Origin: Bdellovibrionales bacterium | GTDB lineage: Bacteria > Bdellovibrionota > Bdellovibrionia > Bdellovibrionales > Bdellovibrionaceae | Reading direction: 5' to 3' | DNA length: 47,443 nucleotides | Assembly: GCA_005793345.1 (NCBI GenBank) | Contig: SXSU01000023.1 | Coordinates: 1-47,443, forward strand | Shown: positions 34,737 to 43,572 of the stretch, one piece after another | How positions within the stretch are numbered: the stretch's first letter is position 1 | Layout of the letters: each line of letters begins with the position of its first letter | The notes under the pieces: generated by a model | Databases searched by the model: none | What the model saw: only the letters and a program-made list of their open reading frames with translations | What the model was told of the DNA's origin: nothing | Translations under genes and position numbers: made by a program

Positions 34737-35105
34737 ATGGGAAAAAAAATATATGTAGGAAATTTATCTTATTCGATGAACGATCAAAGCTTAGCTGATC
34801 TTTTTTCATCTTTCGGAACTGTCGAATCAGCAAGAATTGTAACTGATCGCGACTCAGGTCGAAGTAAAGGTTTTGCATTTGTTGAAATGTCAACAGATGA
34901 AGAAGCTCAAGCTGCTATTTCAAAATTAAATGGAACTGAGCAGTCTGGAAGAGCTATCAATGTTAGCGAAGCTAAACCAATGGCTCCACGTGAAGGTGGC
35001 GGCGGTCGTGGTGGTTTCGGCGGCGGTAGAGGCGGCGGAAATAGAAGTGGCGGCGGCGGTGGCGGTCGTGGTTTCGGCGGCGGCGGTGGACGCGGTCCAA
35101 GATAA
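34737..35105 (+). CDS. RRM RNA-binding protein with glycine-rich tail (second copy)
   Basis: 122 residues from the ATG at 34737 with GGAGG five bases upstream; a frame from 34677 has no site. RNP2 KIYVGNLSY and RNP1 KGFAFVEM are intact, and the segment TDRDSGRSKGF is identical to the first copy. The Gly/Arg tail is shorter. Clearly a paralogue of 31538-31954 with a more basic tail. It has its own terminator. A leader of at least 100 bases containing GC-rich stretches (around 34690-34720) could be thermo-responsive, but no known element is recognised. Confidence 0.93.
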   Translation: MGKKIYVGNLSYSMNDQSLADLFSSFGTVESARIVTDRDSGRSKGFAFVEMSTDEEAQAAISKLNGTEQSGRAINVSEAKPMAPREGGGGRGGFGGGRGGGNRSGGGGGGRGFGGGGGRGPR

Positions 35106-35166
35106 GTTTGATTTTAAGTAATTAAACTTAATTAATTAATTTAAAAATATAATTAAGAATTTAAAA

Positions 35167-35199
35167 AAAACCCATTTTCGTTTTGAAAATGGGTTTTTT
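35167..35199 (+). terminator. Intrinsic terminator of the second RRM gene
   Basis: Arms AAAACCCATTTTC (35167-35179) and GAAAATGGGTTTT (35185-35197), loop GTTTT, then T residues. A strong 13-bp stem with flanking A and T runs, so it can also work in the reverse direction for the gene ending at 35317. Confidence 0.93.
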
Positions 35200-35316
35200 A
35201 TTTATTACAAGTTCATTGAAAATTATCTACCAACAAACAATAAAATCATTGTTTTTGATTAGCCAGATATAAATAAATAAAGCGGTCAAGACTTAATAAT
35301 ATACGGCATTTTATTT

Positions 35317-35856
35317 TTATTTTTTACAAGGACCGACTTTATCTGAAAAATTAATTCCTTGGGAAAACACTGATGTTCCATCTTTTAATTCATAATAAAA
35401 TGATTTATCGCTATCAGATTTAACCATATAGAACTCTTTTACATTTTCAGGATTTTCGTAAATATCAATTTTCGTAAATTCAGTAACTAAATCCTCATTA
35501 TATAACCGTTTCATTAAAATTTTTCCTCCGTAGGCTACTTCTTTAGATAGTAAATTATTAGCCATTACTTTTTCGACAGCATTTAATTCTCTATAAGTGT
35601 AGTTACTTGGATTAGTTAAGACATCATTATAATTATTTTTATCACCACCAATATGAGTAAGATTAGATTTGAAATCAACAATGAGGTTGTCTCCATTTTT
35701 TTCAATAGTACCTTGAACAGTTAACCACAACACCTTATCTTTAAATGAATATGACATAATTGACCCAGGATAGCAGAGGAGTTTAGATTCTTTATTCACG
35801 GCTTGAGAGTTTAATCCAACCAAAATTGTTAATATCATTATTGATAATTTAAACAT
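35317..35856 (-). CDS. Secreted protein of unknown function
   Basis: 179 residues. The N-terminus MFKLSIMILTILVGLNSQA is a signal peptide, with cleavage probably near residue 19. The mature part is beta-rich with two Cys, at LLCYPGS near the start and GPCKK at the very end, which may form a disulfide. I do not recognise the family. It stands alone on its strand, with AAGGAG just before the start. Confidence 0.6.
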   Translation of the reverse strand: MFKLSIMILTILVGLNSQAVNKESKLLCYPGSIMSYSFKDKVLWLTVQGTIEKNGDNLIVDFKSNLTHIGGDKNNYNDVLTNPSNYTYRELNAVEKVMANNLLSKEVAYGGKILMKRLYNEDLVTEFTKIDIYENPENVKEFYMVKSDSDKSFYYELKDGTSVFSQGINFSDKVGPCKK

Positions 35857-36219
35857 TATATCTCCTTTTTAATTTTAAAAATAAAATTAGATGGATACCG
35901 TTCTAAATTTGGTGGGATTAGTTTCCCTTATTTTCCAATGAATGGTATCTGAGTGGATATTAACAAAAAGTGGCTTTGTAAGCTATTAGGTTTAAAATGT
36001 TCTCAGATAGAAAATTTTTTTATTAAAACTTTGATATTAAGGTATTATTAATTTTAGTTTTTAACGCAAGATAAAGTAGATGGAATTATTATTAAAGATT
36101 CAAGATAAAAACTATGTGATTTTAATTTAGAATAATTAACAGTAATACCATAAATAAATTTAATTGAATTGACGGTTTTTATTGACCAAAGAGAGGATTC
36201 TAGTAAACGGAGGAATAAA
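35857..36219. other. Intergenic region, 363 bases
   Basis: Divergent promoters for the secreted-protein genes at either end are expected here. I see AT-rich sequence and no supportable gene. The frame running from 36169 into the next gene lacks a signal peptide and a binding site at its start, so the region is treated as leader. Confidence 0.4.
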
Positions 36220-36525
36220 ATGAAAAAATTGTTAATTTTATTGCTAATAAACATTGGCTTAATTTTACATGCAGTCGCAAGTTTAAATAATCCAACAACT
36301 GATTTGACTCTTTTAGTTCAAGATAAAGAAGTTATTCGAACATTAAAAAATTCTGGAAAAATTCTAAGTCTTCGCCGTATTAGTAATGGTAAATTTGAAG
36401 GTTACCAAATCAAAGCCGAAAATTGCCAAGTTGAAGCCCTAATTTCATCAAATCCAACGGGTGATACTAACTGGGCTTGGCCATGGGATGAAAGTGTTCA
36501 TATCATCTCCTCATCATGCAAATAA
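36220..36525 (+). CDS. Small secreted protein of unknown function
   Basis: 101 residues from the ATG at 36220 with CGGAGGA seven bases upstream. A signal peptide (MKKLLILLLINIGLILHAVA) is followed by a roughly 80-residue mature domain with two Cys: one in AENCQVEAL and one in the C-terminal SSSCK, a likely disulfide pair. The sequence NWAWPWDESVH is aromatic-rich. No family recognised. The stop codon lies inside the following repeat. Confidence 0.65.
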   Translation: MKKLLILLLINIGLILHAVASLNNPTTDLTLLVQDKEVIRTLKNSGKILSLRRISNGKFEGYQIKAENCQVEALISSNPTGDTNWAWPWDESVHIISSSCK

Positions 36526-36653
36526 TTGCATATGATTAAGTCTGATCGCTTCGCGATTATATCATACATAATCATAAGCAATTATTTTATTGTTTGATGC
36601 GGCTGATTTTCAATCAGCCGTATTAACTACTTATGATTAAGTCTGTACGTTTC
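36524..36653. repeat. Dispersed structured repeat, copy C
   Basis: H1: outer arms AATTGCATATGATTA (36524-36538) and TAATCATAAGCAATT (36569-36583) with one mismatch, enclosing the same ATCGC-TTC-GCGAT hairpin as copies A and B. H2: CGGCTGATT / AATCAGCCG (36600-36620). A half copy of H1 follows at 36630-36653. Relative to copy B, outer pairs ATGC/GCAT became TTGC/GCAA and H2 GGGG/CCCC became CGGC/GCCG, so pairing is kept while sequence changes. Confidence 0.85.
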
Positions 36654-36670
36654 TAGATTTTTATTTATCA

Positions 36671-37486
36671 TCAAACTTTAAAAAAATCTAATGTGAGAGT
36701 AGCAATTTCTTCTGAGGGAGAAACTGTAATTTGTTGTTGAAGGTTTTCAATTAATTTTAAAAGTTGAATTTTAATTTTTTCGTAATCATTTCGACTTAAC
36801 GAATACACACTTGTAAAATGTATTGAATCACTAAATGGAGAGCATGAATCTTCAATTGCTTTAAGTCTCCAGTGTTGATGATAAACAGATAAAAGTGGTG
36901 AATTTTTTGAAATATGAATATCACCACTTTTAAATTTCCATGTGATTTTATTTTTAGAAAATTCTTTTTGGATAAGTTGAAATTCGAATAGTTTTTCTAA
37001 AATCCAAATTACATAATCTTCTGGTAACCTTAATCGTTGTGCAATTAAAAAGCTTGTTTGGTATTCGGGAATCGTTAATAAAATATGTATCGCACTCCAA
37101 TGCCAAGATGAATAATAAGTGCTCTCAGTTGAGGATTCATGGATTTTTGTTTTTTTTAAACGTTCAGAAATATCAGTGAGATTTTTTTTTAAGCTATCTA
37201 GTTTGTTATGAGTGTATTTGCGTAATGTTTCTGTACCAGCTTTGTTTAGTTGTTGTAAGAGTAGCGCGTACTCAATTTCATGTTCTGATAAATTCCAAAA
37301 GTGACAAATATTTAATAACTGCTCAATAGTTAAATGGGTTTTATTTTTTAAGACTAAAGTAAGGTAAGCTGGTTGGCAGCCAGCTACTTGGGAAAGCTTA
37401 GTTTGTAGACCCCAACGGGCTTTGTTTTCGGAAATGTTTACTTTTATCCATTTTCGATAATCATTAAATTCTAGTATGTTAGTCAT
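36671..37486 (-). CDS. TIGR02147 family protein, probable DNA-binding regulator
   Basis: 271 residues. The N-terminal part, EFNDYRKWIKVNISENKARWG followed in the next line of helices by LSQVAGCQPAYLTLVLKNKTHLT, matches the TIGR02147 signature (a helix-turn-helix-like domain known from Fibrobacter and Bdellovibrio). The C-terminus is helical with winged-helix-like elements around residues 120-170. It is divergent from a secreted-protein gene, an arrangement often seen for this family. It probably binds the AT-rich palindromic spacer. Confidence 0.75.
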   Translation of the reverse strand: MTNILEFNDYRKWIKVNISENKARWGLQTKLSQVAGCQPAYLTLVLKNKTHLTIEQLLNICHFWNLSEHEIEYALLLQQLNKAGTETLRKYTHNKLDSLKKNLTDISERLKKTKIHESSTESTYYSSWHWSAIHILLTIPEYQTSFLIAQRLRLPEDYVIWILEKLFEFQLIQKEFSKNKITWKFKSGDIHISKNSPLLSVYHQHWRLKAIEDSCSPFSDSIHFTSVYSLSRNDYEKIKIQLLKLIENLQQQITVSPSEEIATLTLDFFKV

Positions 37487-37487
37487 A

Positions 37488-37541
37488 TTTATTAATATTA
37501 TATTAAAAAAATATTAATATTTTAATAAAATTAATATAGCG
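37488..37541. promoter_or_regulatory. AT-rich inverted repeats between divergent genes
   Basis: The spacer between the TIGR02147 gene and the divergent secreted-protein gene repeats TATTAATATT-type half sites in both orientations (37490-37535). It is a plausible operator or overlapping promoters. Base composition alone makes such repeats likely, so the call is tentative. Confidence 0.3.
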
Positions 37542-37595
37542 CGGTGTGCTAATTGCAGTTATATTTCTGGCTATAACTCAGTCAAGGAGAAATTA

Positions 37596-38894
37596 ATGAA
37601 ATTATTAAACAATCTAAGTATCAATAGCTTAACTTTTGTCAAAATTGTTTTATCAATTATTACTTTGGCTTCCTTTCAAAAATCCTACGGAATTGAAACC
37701 GGAAATAGCTCTAGTGGTGGTAATAATTTTTGTCAAAATAAGCCACTTGAATTTTATAAAGATAAAAATCCACTTCAGAATGAAGTTTATAAAAAATATT
37801 TAACCCCATTATTTCGAAATATTGAAAAAGGAGGTTTACCAAAGTTTGCAAAAGCATTAGAAAAAACTTACTCAGATATACATTGGTATTATGTTCCATG
37901 TTTATTGAATCAATTAGCAAATCCATCTACAGCAGCACCTGTTGAAACCGCTCAAGGAATGATTAATTGGATAGATGAGGTATGGGTTCAAACAGACAAA
38001 TTTACAGATACTGGTAATATTGAAATCCAAGGGAGAGCTCTTTTTCATGAAATTATCATGACACTTTTAAGAAAAGTTAATCCTGAATCAAATTCAGAAT
38101 TACATGTAAATACAAGAAAATTAGGTGATGGTATTATTGAAAACCAGAATTCAAGAGAAGATTTAGAAGATTTAATTTCACAATTTAATTTACCTCACTT
38201 TGTTACTTTTGAAATCAATTCATACGTACTCATTCAGCCAAATGAAGTTTCTTCAGCTGATGAAAAATCCAATTCTTTTTTAATTATTAACTCTGGTAAT
38301 TTGTTTTCAATCAAAATTTGTCCTAACGATAAACTTAAAATAATTTCTGATTTACAAACAGAGAATTCAAATGTTGATTTTCCTGGTTCACGCAAAGAAC
38401 TTAAAAAAATAGCGAACTCAAATAGTTGTCATCTATTTAAGAATAGTATTTATACTTATAATCATAAAAAAATAAAAGATTTTATGGATAAACTAAATTT
38501 ACAATTGAAAAGTGAAGAACAAAAAGTAGAATTTAGTAATATAGGATTTGCATTATCATTTGTTGGATTTGTTCCGCGAATTATAACTGCCTTAGCATTG
38601 GAATCAAAAGTAAATCATAAAACTTTCGATAAACATTTTCAATTTAAAAATTATTTCTGGGATGAAATAATTGCTGTAGTGAGTGGTACTTATTATATGT
38701 ATCATACGGAGAGTTTAGTAATAGAAGCCTCTAAGAATTCTGAATTCTTTGATTCAGTTTTTAATCAAACATTTCATACTAATGGAATTGTTCGAATAAA
38801 TTTTGATTCAGAGAGTTCTTACGATACTTTAATTAAAATTTTTGATGATTTAATAAACTTGGGAGTTGTTACTTCTATACCCTCCCTAAACTAA
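37596..38894 (+). CDS. Secreted protein of unknown function
   Basis: 432 residues. A long signal peptide (charged, then VKIVLSIITLASFQKSYG) ends near residue 32. The mature part begins with a Ser/Gly-rich stretch (NSSSGGNNFC). No family is recognised. A segment ALFHEIIMTLLRKVN is reminiscent of a metalloprotease helix but lacks HExxH (it reads HEIIM), so no catalytic claim is made. The ribosome binding site is CAAGGAGA. Control by the divergent TIGR02147 protein is likely. Confidence 0.6.
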   Translation: MKLLNNLSINSLTFVKIVLSIITLASFQKSYGIETGNSSSGGNNFCQNKPLEFYKDKNPLQNEVYKKYLTPLFRNIEKGGLPKFAKALEKTYSDIHWYYVPCLLNQLANPSTAAPVETAQGMINWIDEVWVQTDKFTDTGNIEIQGRALFHEIIMTLLRKVNPESNSELHVNTRKLGDGIIENQNSREDLEDLISQFNLPHFVTFEINSYVLIQPNEVSSADEKSNSFLIINSGNLFSIKICPNDKLKIISDLQTENSNVDFPGSRKELKKIANSNSCHLFKNSIYTYNHKKIKDFMDKLNLQLKSEEQKVEFSNIGFALSFVGFVPRIITALALESKVNHKTFDKHFQFKNYFWDEIIAVVSGTYYMYHTESLVIEASKNSEFFDSVFNQTFHTNGIVRINFDSESSYDTLIKIFDDLINLGVVTSIPSLN

Positions 38895-38905
38895 ACTAAA
38901 CTAAA
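38886..38905. repeat. Four tandem CTAAA units at a gene end
   Basis: CTAAA is repeated four times exactly, starting inside the last codons and covering the stop (38892-38894). Slippage here would alter only the final residues of the secreted protein or shift its stop slightly. Confidence 0.85.
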
Positions 38906-38964
38906 GTAAACAAAATATTAAATTTGAATTGTTGTAAGCGGATACAAATAAAGATTATCAGATT

Positions 38965-39777
38965 TTAATTAAAATCATTAACGTCAGAAATAGTGTTTTC
39001 ATTTGATTGAGTTGTTGAATCGCTGTCGCTTTTTATTTTGTTTGAACTTAGAAAGTTTTCTGCAAATGCATTAGGATTGATTTTATTTACCCAGGCTTGA
39101 TAATTCTTAGCTACAACATCTATAGGTGCAGCTTTTTGAACGGGACCGACATGAATCGTTAAAGAACCAGGGACGGCAAAAATACGTCCCTTGGGCCAAA
39201 GGTTTGAGTTTCCCTCTAAATATAAAAATAAAATTGGTGTATCAGTTTTTTCTGCAAAAATTGATACTCCTCTTTTAAATTCATGAATGTAACCATCCTT
39301 ACTTCGTGTTCCTTCAGGAAATAAAATTAACCAGATCCGCTCAAGGTGACTCAATAAATTGATACACAAATAAATAGCTTCCCCTTTTTTATCTTTCCGG
39401 TCGATGGGAATAGCTCCGAGGCAATGTTGAGAAAAAAAAGTAAATAAAAAATTTGAGAAAAAATAATCTTTAGCTGCAGCAATGTATAAACTCATCCAAT
39501 ATCGAAAAGGAATAGCTGCTGCAATGGCAACTGCATCTAAATGGCTTGCATGATTTGAGATGATTAATAATCGAGGATTTTTTTTATAAACTTCTTTGAA
39601 GCTCCCTTTAACTTTTAGCCGAATATACAATCGAAAAAACCAACCCTTTAAAATAACGGCCCAAAGGCATCTTACTAAAAAGCTTGTAACATCCACATGG
39701 CGAGTAAATAAAGGTAGATGTTTTAAATAATGTGGAAGCTTTGTCCATTGATCGTTGTCGTAGTTCCATTTTTTCAT
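38965..39777 (-). CDS. 1-acyl-glycerol-3-phosphate acyltransferase (PlsC family)
   Basis: 270 residues. It has the catalytic HxxxxD box (SNHASHLDAVA), the second acceptor motif (AIPIDRKDKKGEA, with the family's DR), and the glycerolphosphate-binding LFPEGTRSKDG and VPI-like PILFLYLEGN. It transfers acyl chains to lysophosphatidic acid at the inner membrane. The C-terminal about 35 residues are Ser/Asn/Asp-rich and atypical. It lies 74 bases after the CdsA-like gene on the same strand, consistent with a phospholipid unit. Confidence 0.85.
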   Translation of the reverse strand: MKKWNYDNDQWTKLPHYLKHLPLFTRHVDVTSFLVRCLWAVILKGWFFRLYIRLKVKGSFKEVYKKNPRLLIISNHASHLDAVAIAAAIPFRYWMSLYIAAAKDYFFSNFLFTFFSQHCLGAIPIDRKDKKGEAIYLCINLLSHLERIWLILFPEGTRSKDGYIHEFKRGVSIFAEKTDTPILFLYLEGNSNLWPKGRIFAVPGSLTIHVGPVQKAAPIDVVAKNYQAWVNKINPNAFAENFLSSNKIKSDSDSTTQSNENTISDVNDFN

Positions 39778-39851
39778 AATATAAATTTCTCTTATTTTTA
39801 TAAACTCAAGTTGAGAGATAAATTAAATTTTAAATTTCTGAATTCGTGCAA

Positions 39852-40775
39852 TTATAACTGCGATTCATAGTATTTCATAAAATAATAATAAATTGGTGCA
39901 ACAAAAATAAGGCGGTCCATTCTTTGGAGAAAGTCTCCTCTACCAATAATAAAGGCTCCATAATCTCTGATTCCAAGATCTCGGCGCACAACTGTCATAA
40001 TAAGATCTCCAATACCACCACCAATTGCTGCAATTAATCCAGATGAAAGCCAAAATTTTTCGGCACCTGCGGGTAATAAATGCCTCATTGCAAAGGCCAA
40101 AATAAGAGTAAGAATTATAGAAATACCAGTGGCCTCAACGGTTCGTTTTGGATTTATTCCGTCAACTATTTTAGTTTTTCCAACATATCGATTAATTGCA
40201 AATATAGTATTGTCACAAAATTCTGTTAGAATAATTAAATACATTAATTGGTAGATTCCACTTTCCCATTTTAAAATTAAACCTGTGTGCATAAAAGACC
40301 AGCCCATAAACGCAAAGGCCAAAAGTGTTAAAGAAATATATTGAATCATCCATTTAAAATTATTTCGAATCAAGGGAACTAATAAGCTAAGTCCTAGCAC
40401 AATCATTGGTGCTAAATTGTAATGCTCTATTTGATTTGTATGAACACAATATGCTAACCAAAATATTCCAAAGTAGCAAATTAAAACAAACCAAGAGCGA
40501 TGGTACATTCCTAAAATTTGAAAAAATACTTTTGCGCCGAAAATTGCTAGCAAAGTAAGAGTTATTAATGGAAATGGGCTTGGTAAACCTAATGCACCAA
40601 AGAGTAATGGTGCTGCTATTAACCAACTTTTAATACTTGCCCACGAGGCTATAAAATAATGATTTTTGTTTCTAAAAAAATAAACTATAAATCCTGAAAT
40701 AAAAATAAAAGCTAAGACAATAAAAACCGTTTGACGATAGACTTCACTATACCAAGCGCCATCAATCATATTCAT
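39852..40775 (-). CDS. Phosphatidate cytidylyltransferase-like membrane protein (CdsA family)
   Basis: 307 residues with eight or more membrane helices. The C-terminal CTP-transferase signature is recognisable in IGDLIMTVVRRDLGIRDYGAF and IIGRGDFLQRMDRLI, where CdsA normally has SxxKRxxxxKD and PGHGGxxDRxDS. Several signature positions differ (Lys to Arg, PGHGG to IIGRG), so it is a diverged homologue and may not be the main CdsA. It is next to PlsC, whose product is its expected substrate. Confidence 0.7.
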   Translation of the reverse strand: MNMIDGAWYSEVYRQTVFIVLAFIFISGFIVYFFRNKNHYFIASWASIKSWLIAAPLLFGALGLPSPFPLITLTLLAIFGAKVFFQILGMYHRSWFVLICYFGIFWLAYCVHTNQIEHYNLAPMIVLGLSLLVPLIRNNFKWMIQYISLTLLAFAFMGWSFMHTGLILKWESGIYQLMYLIILTEFCDNTIFAINRYVGKTKIVDGINPKRTVEATGISIILTLILAFAMRHLLPAGAEKFWLSSGLIAAIGGGIGDLIMTVVRRDLGIRDYGAFIIGRGDFLQRMDRLIFVAPIYYYFMKYYESQL

Positions 40776-40791
40776 ATCAAAGTCTCCTTTG

Positions 40792-42183
40792 TTATGTGAT
40801 ATTATAGTCTTTTATTTTTTTATACAAATTAGATTTTGATATTTGCAAGAAATCGGCGGTTTTTTCTACATCGCTTCCGCATTTTAAAAGAGCCATTTTT
40901 ATAACTGATGCTTCATGCCGATTGATGATTTCTCCAAATCCCAATGTAAAATCTATTTGGCCAGTTACAGAATCATTCTCTGCAGAATTTGAAATTATCA
41001 TAGGTTTAATATCAACAGGTCTTATTATGGGAAGTGGTGAAGAAATTAAAATTTGTTCACAAACTCTTTTTAATTCTCGGACATTTCCTGGCCAACTATA
41101 TTTTTTCATGAGTTCTATGGATTCATGAGCAAAACTTTTATTTCGCTTTAATTTTTCAGACTGAAGAAAGTAATCTGCTAGTATTGGAATATCTTCTAAT
41201 CTGTCACGTAAAGGGGGTAATGTAATTTTTTTTCCAGCAATTCTCCAATACAAATCTTCTCTGAACTCTTTATTTTTAACCATTTCAAGTAAGTTGCGAT
41301 TGGAAGCGCAAATCACTCTACAATTAATCAGTTGAGATTCCTTTGCGCCAACTTTTTTTATTTCGCCAGATTCTAAGAAACGCAAAAGTTTAGCTTGTAA
41401 ATTCAATGGTAGAGCTTCAATTTCATCAATAAATAAGTCACCATCTTGCGCGGCTTCGATGATGCCAATTTTATTTTGATCTGCACCAGTAAAAGCCCCC
41501 TTCATATGTCCAAATAATTCGGACTCAAAAAGATTTTCAGGTATGCTTGCGATATTGATTGAAATTAGTGGTCGAAGTGATTCTTGGTTATGAAGTAATT
41601 TAGCAGTGACCTCCTTGCCGCATCCAGATTCTCCTTCAATTAAAATTGGACCATGTTCGCCTCTGAGATTTGCAATTTGTTTACGAATATTTTCTGAGGC
41701 ATTTGAATGCCCAATCCATTTAGCAGAATTATAACTTTGAGATTGATGAGCTACATTTCGAATTTGAACAAGAGCTTCAACTTTAGAAAGTTGATTCAAT
41801 ATTTCTTCTGCGACTAGTGGTTTTGCAAAAAATTTTTGTGCTCCAGCAGCGAGACCTTGTTCCATGAGTTCAATGCTTAAGTTACCTGAAATCGCATAGA
41901 TTTCTAAGAGTGGATGAGATTTTCTTAATTTTTCGACAATTTTTAAACCAGGAGCAATATTTATATTTCCTGTTAAATGCATATCAATAAATGCTGCGTG
42001 AAATGGAAAAGTATAGTTTACGTCATCAGGATTTTGTACAGTAACAACTTTCCACTCTGGTGGCATTATTGTTTTTATACTTTGTGAAATTAATTGATCA
42101 TCATCGACTAGGAGTAAAACATAATTATTTTTTTTGGAATTTATAACCATACATACAGGATGCATGGAGTAAGAAATTTTCAC
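40792..42183 (-). CDS. Sigma-54-dependent response regulator (NtrC type)
   Basis: 463 residues from a GTG at 42183; ATGs at codons 7 and 12 are equally possible starts. A receiver domain (LLLVDDDQLIS, phospho-acceptor D67 in FIDMHL, KPL near 130) is followed by an AAA+ domain with GESGCGKEV, ELFGHMKGAFTGAD (the sigma-54 contact loop GAFTGA intact), DGDLFIDEIEALP, and RLEDIPILADYF. A Fis-type helix-turn-helix ends the protein (DVEKTADFLQISKSNLYKKIKDY). No sensor kinase gene is adjacent, so it is an orphan here. It is transcribed toward the CdsA-like gene, 16 bases away. Confidence 0.92.
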   Translation of the reverse strand: MKISYSMHPVCMVINSKKNNYVLLLVDDDQLISQSIKTIMPPEWKVVTVQNPDDVNYTFPFHAAFIDMHLTGNINIAPGLKIVEKLRKSHPLLEIYAISGNLSIELMEQGLAAGAQKFFAKPLVAEEILNQLSKVEALVQIRNVAHQSQSYNSAKWIGHSNASENIRKQIANLRGEHGPILIEGESGCGKEVTAKLLHNQESLRPLISINIASIPENLFESELFGHMKGAFTGADQNKIGIIEAAQDGDLFIDEIEALPLNLQAKLLRFLESGEIKKVGAKESQLINCRVICASNRNLLEMVKNKEFREDLYWRIAGKKITLPPLRDRLEDIPILADYFLQSEKLKRNKSFAHESIELMKKYSWPGNVRELKRVCEQILISSPLPIIRPVDIKPMIISNSAENDSVTGQIDFTLGFGEIINRHEASVIKMALLKCGSDVEKTADFLQISKSNLYKKIKDYNIT

Positions 42184-42323
42184 TAGTGCTTTTGCGTGAT
42201 GTTACATTTTAATTTAATTATTTATAAGATGAACTGGACTAAAGTTTAAGTTATTATAGGTGTAAATTTAAAATTGAGCGTAAAGTTAACTACTCAGTTA
42301 ATTTTTTATTAAGGAAAATTAAA

Positions 42324-43538
42324 ATGACTAATCATCCACCTGTTAAAATCTTATTAGTTGAAGCTATTCATGAAGTTGCAAAAGAAAAATTAGAGTCCGA
42401 GGGTTTTCAAGTAACTTTATTATCCCATTCTCCTGATGAATCAGAATTAATAAAATTAAGTAAAGAGTTTCAAGTTTTGGGAATTCGCTCAAAGACAAAT
42501 TTAACTGAATATTTTTTAAAACTTAACAATCATCTTTTAGCTATCGGAACTTTTTGTATAGGTACTAATCAAGTAGATTTAGAAAAATCAAATCACTTAG
42601 GTATACCGGTGTTTAATGCTCCTTACAGCAATACTAGAAGTGTTGCTGAACTTGTAATTTCTGAAATTATTGCTTTGTCTCGTCAACTTGGAGATAGAAA
42701 TTCAGGTGCGCATAAAGGTGAGTGGATAAAATCAGCAGTTGGATCACGAGAGGTTCGTGGTAAAACATTAGGTATCATTGGATATGGCCACATAGGAAGT
42801 CAACTGAGCGTACTTGCAGAGTCATTAGGATTAAGAGTGATCTTTTTTGATGTTGTTAAAAAACTTCCTCTTGGTAATGCAATCGCAATGTCCACCATTG
42901 AAGATGTTTTATCGCAAGCAGATTTTGTAAGTTTGCATGTTCCAGAAACTGCACAAACAAAAGATATGATCGGTGAACGAGAACTCACTCTGATGAAGCC
43001 TTCATCTTATTTAATCAATGCCAGCCGTGGAACGGTGGTTGTGATTGATGCTCTCGTTGCAAAACTAAAAGAAAAGCATATTGCCGGTGCGGCGATTGAT
43101 GTGTTTCCGTTGGAGCCGGCTTCAAATAAAGAAAAATTTCAATCACCACTTCAAGGAATGTCAAATGTGATTTTAACTCCTCACATAGGTGGTAGTACAG
43201 AAGAGGCGCAATATAACATTGGTGTTGAGGTTGCTATTAGTTTGTCACAATATATTAAAAACGGTTCAACTACTGGTGCTGTTAATTTTCCAAATGTTGA
43301 TTTACCTGTGCATAAAGGTTGTCGAAGAATTTTAAATGTTCATAAAAATGAACCAGGTGTTCTAGGTGAAATTAATAATATAGTATCAAAAAATGGAGCC
43401 AATATTTTGGGTCAATATTTAGCAACTGATGCCTCAATTGGTTATATGGTAATGGATTTAGAAAAAGCAGAAGCAACAAGGGTTGCAACTGAAATCGAAA
43501 AATTAAATCGCTCAATTAAAACTCGTATTGTGATTTAG
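42324..43538 (+). CDS. serA: D-3-phosphoglycerate dehydrogenase
   Basis: 404 residues, the E. coli SerA length class with one C-terminal ACT domain. It has the NAD-binding LGIIGYGHIGSQLSVLAESL, the active-site residues in LINASRGTVV (Arg), AAIDVFPLEP (Glu region) and LTPHIGGSTEEAQ (His). The ACT-type end contains HKNEPGVLGEINNIV, a typical serine feedback site. It catalyses the first step of serine synthesis. AAGGA lies about eight bases before the start. Confidence 0.93.
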   Translation: MTNHPPVKILLVEAIHEVAKEKLESEGFQVTLLSHSPDESELIKLSKEFQVLGIRSKTNLTEYFLKLNNHLLAIGTFCIGTNQVDLEKSNHLGIPVFNAPYSNTRSVAELVISEIIALSRQLGDRNSGAHKGEWIKSAVGSREVRGKTLGIIGYGHIGSQLSVLAESLGLRVIFFDVVKKLPLGNAIAMSTIEDVLSQADFVSLHVPETAQTKDMIGERELTLMKPSSYLINASRGTVVVIDALVAKLKEKHIAGAAIDVFPLEPASNKEKFQSPLQGMSNVILTPHIGGSTEEAQYNIGVEVAISLSQYIKNGSTTGAVNFPNVDLPVHKGCRRILNVHKNEPGVLGEINNIVSKNGANILGQYLATDASIGYMVMDLEKAEATRVATEIEKLNRSIKTRIVI

Positions 43539-43572
43539 TTAAAAGTTAGAATTTTTTGAAGGGGTATTGGTA

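Noticed and set aside
37596..38894. Metalloprotease call from the HEIIM segment
   Set aside because: The second His of HExxH is absent and no distal ligand motif is seen.
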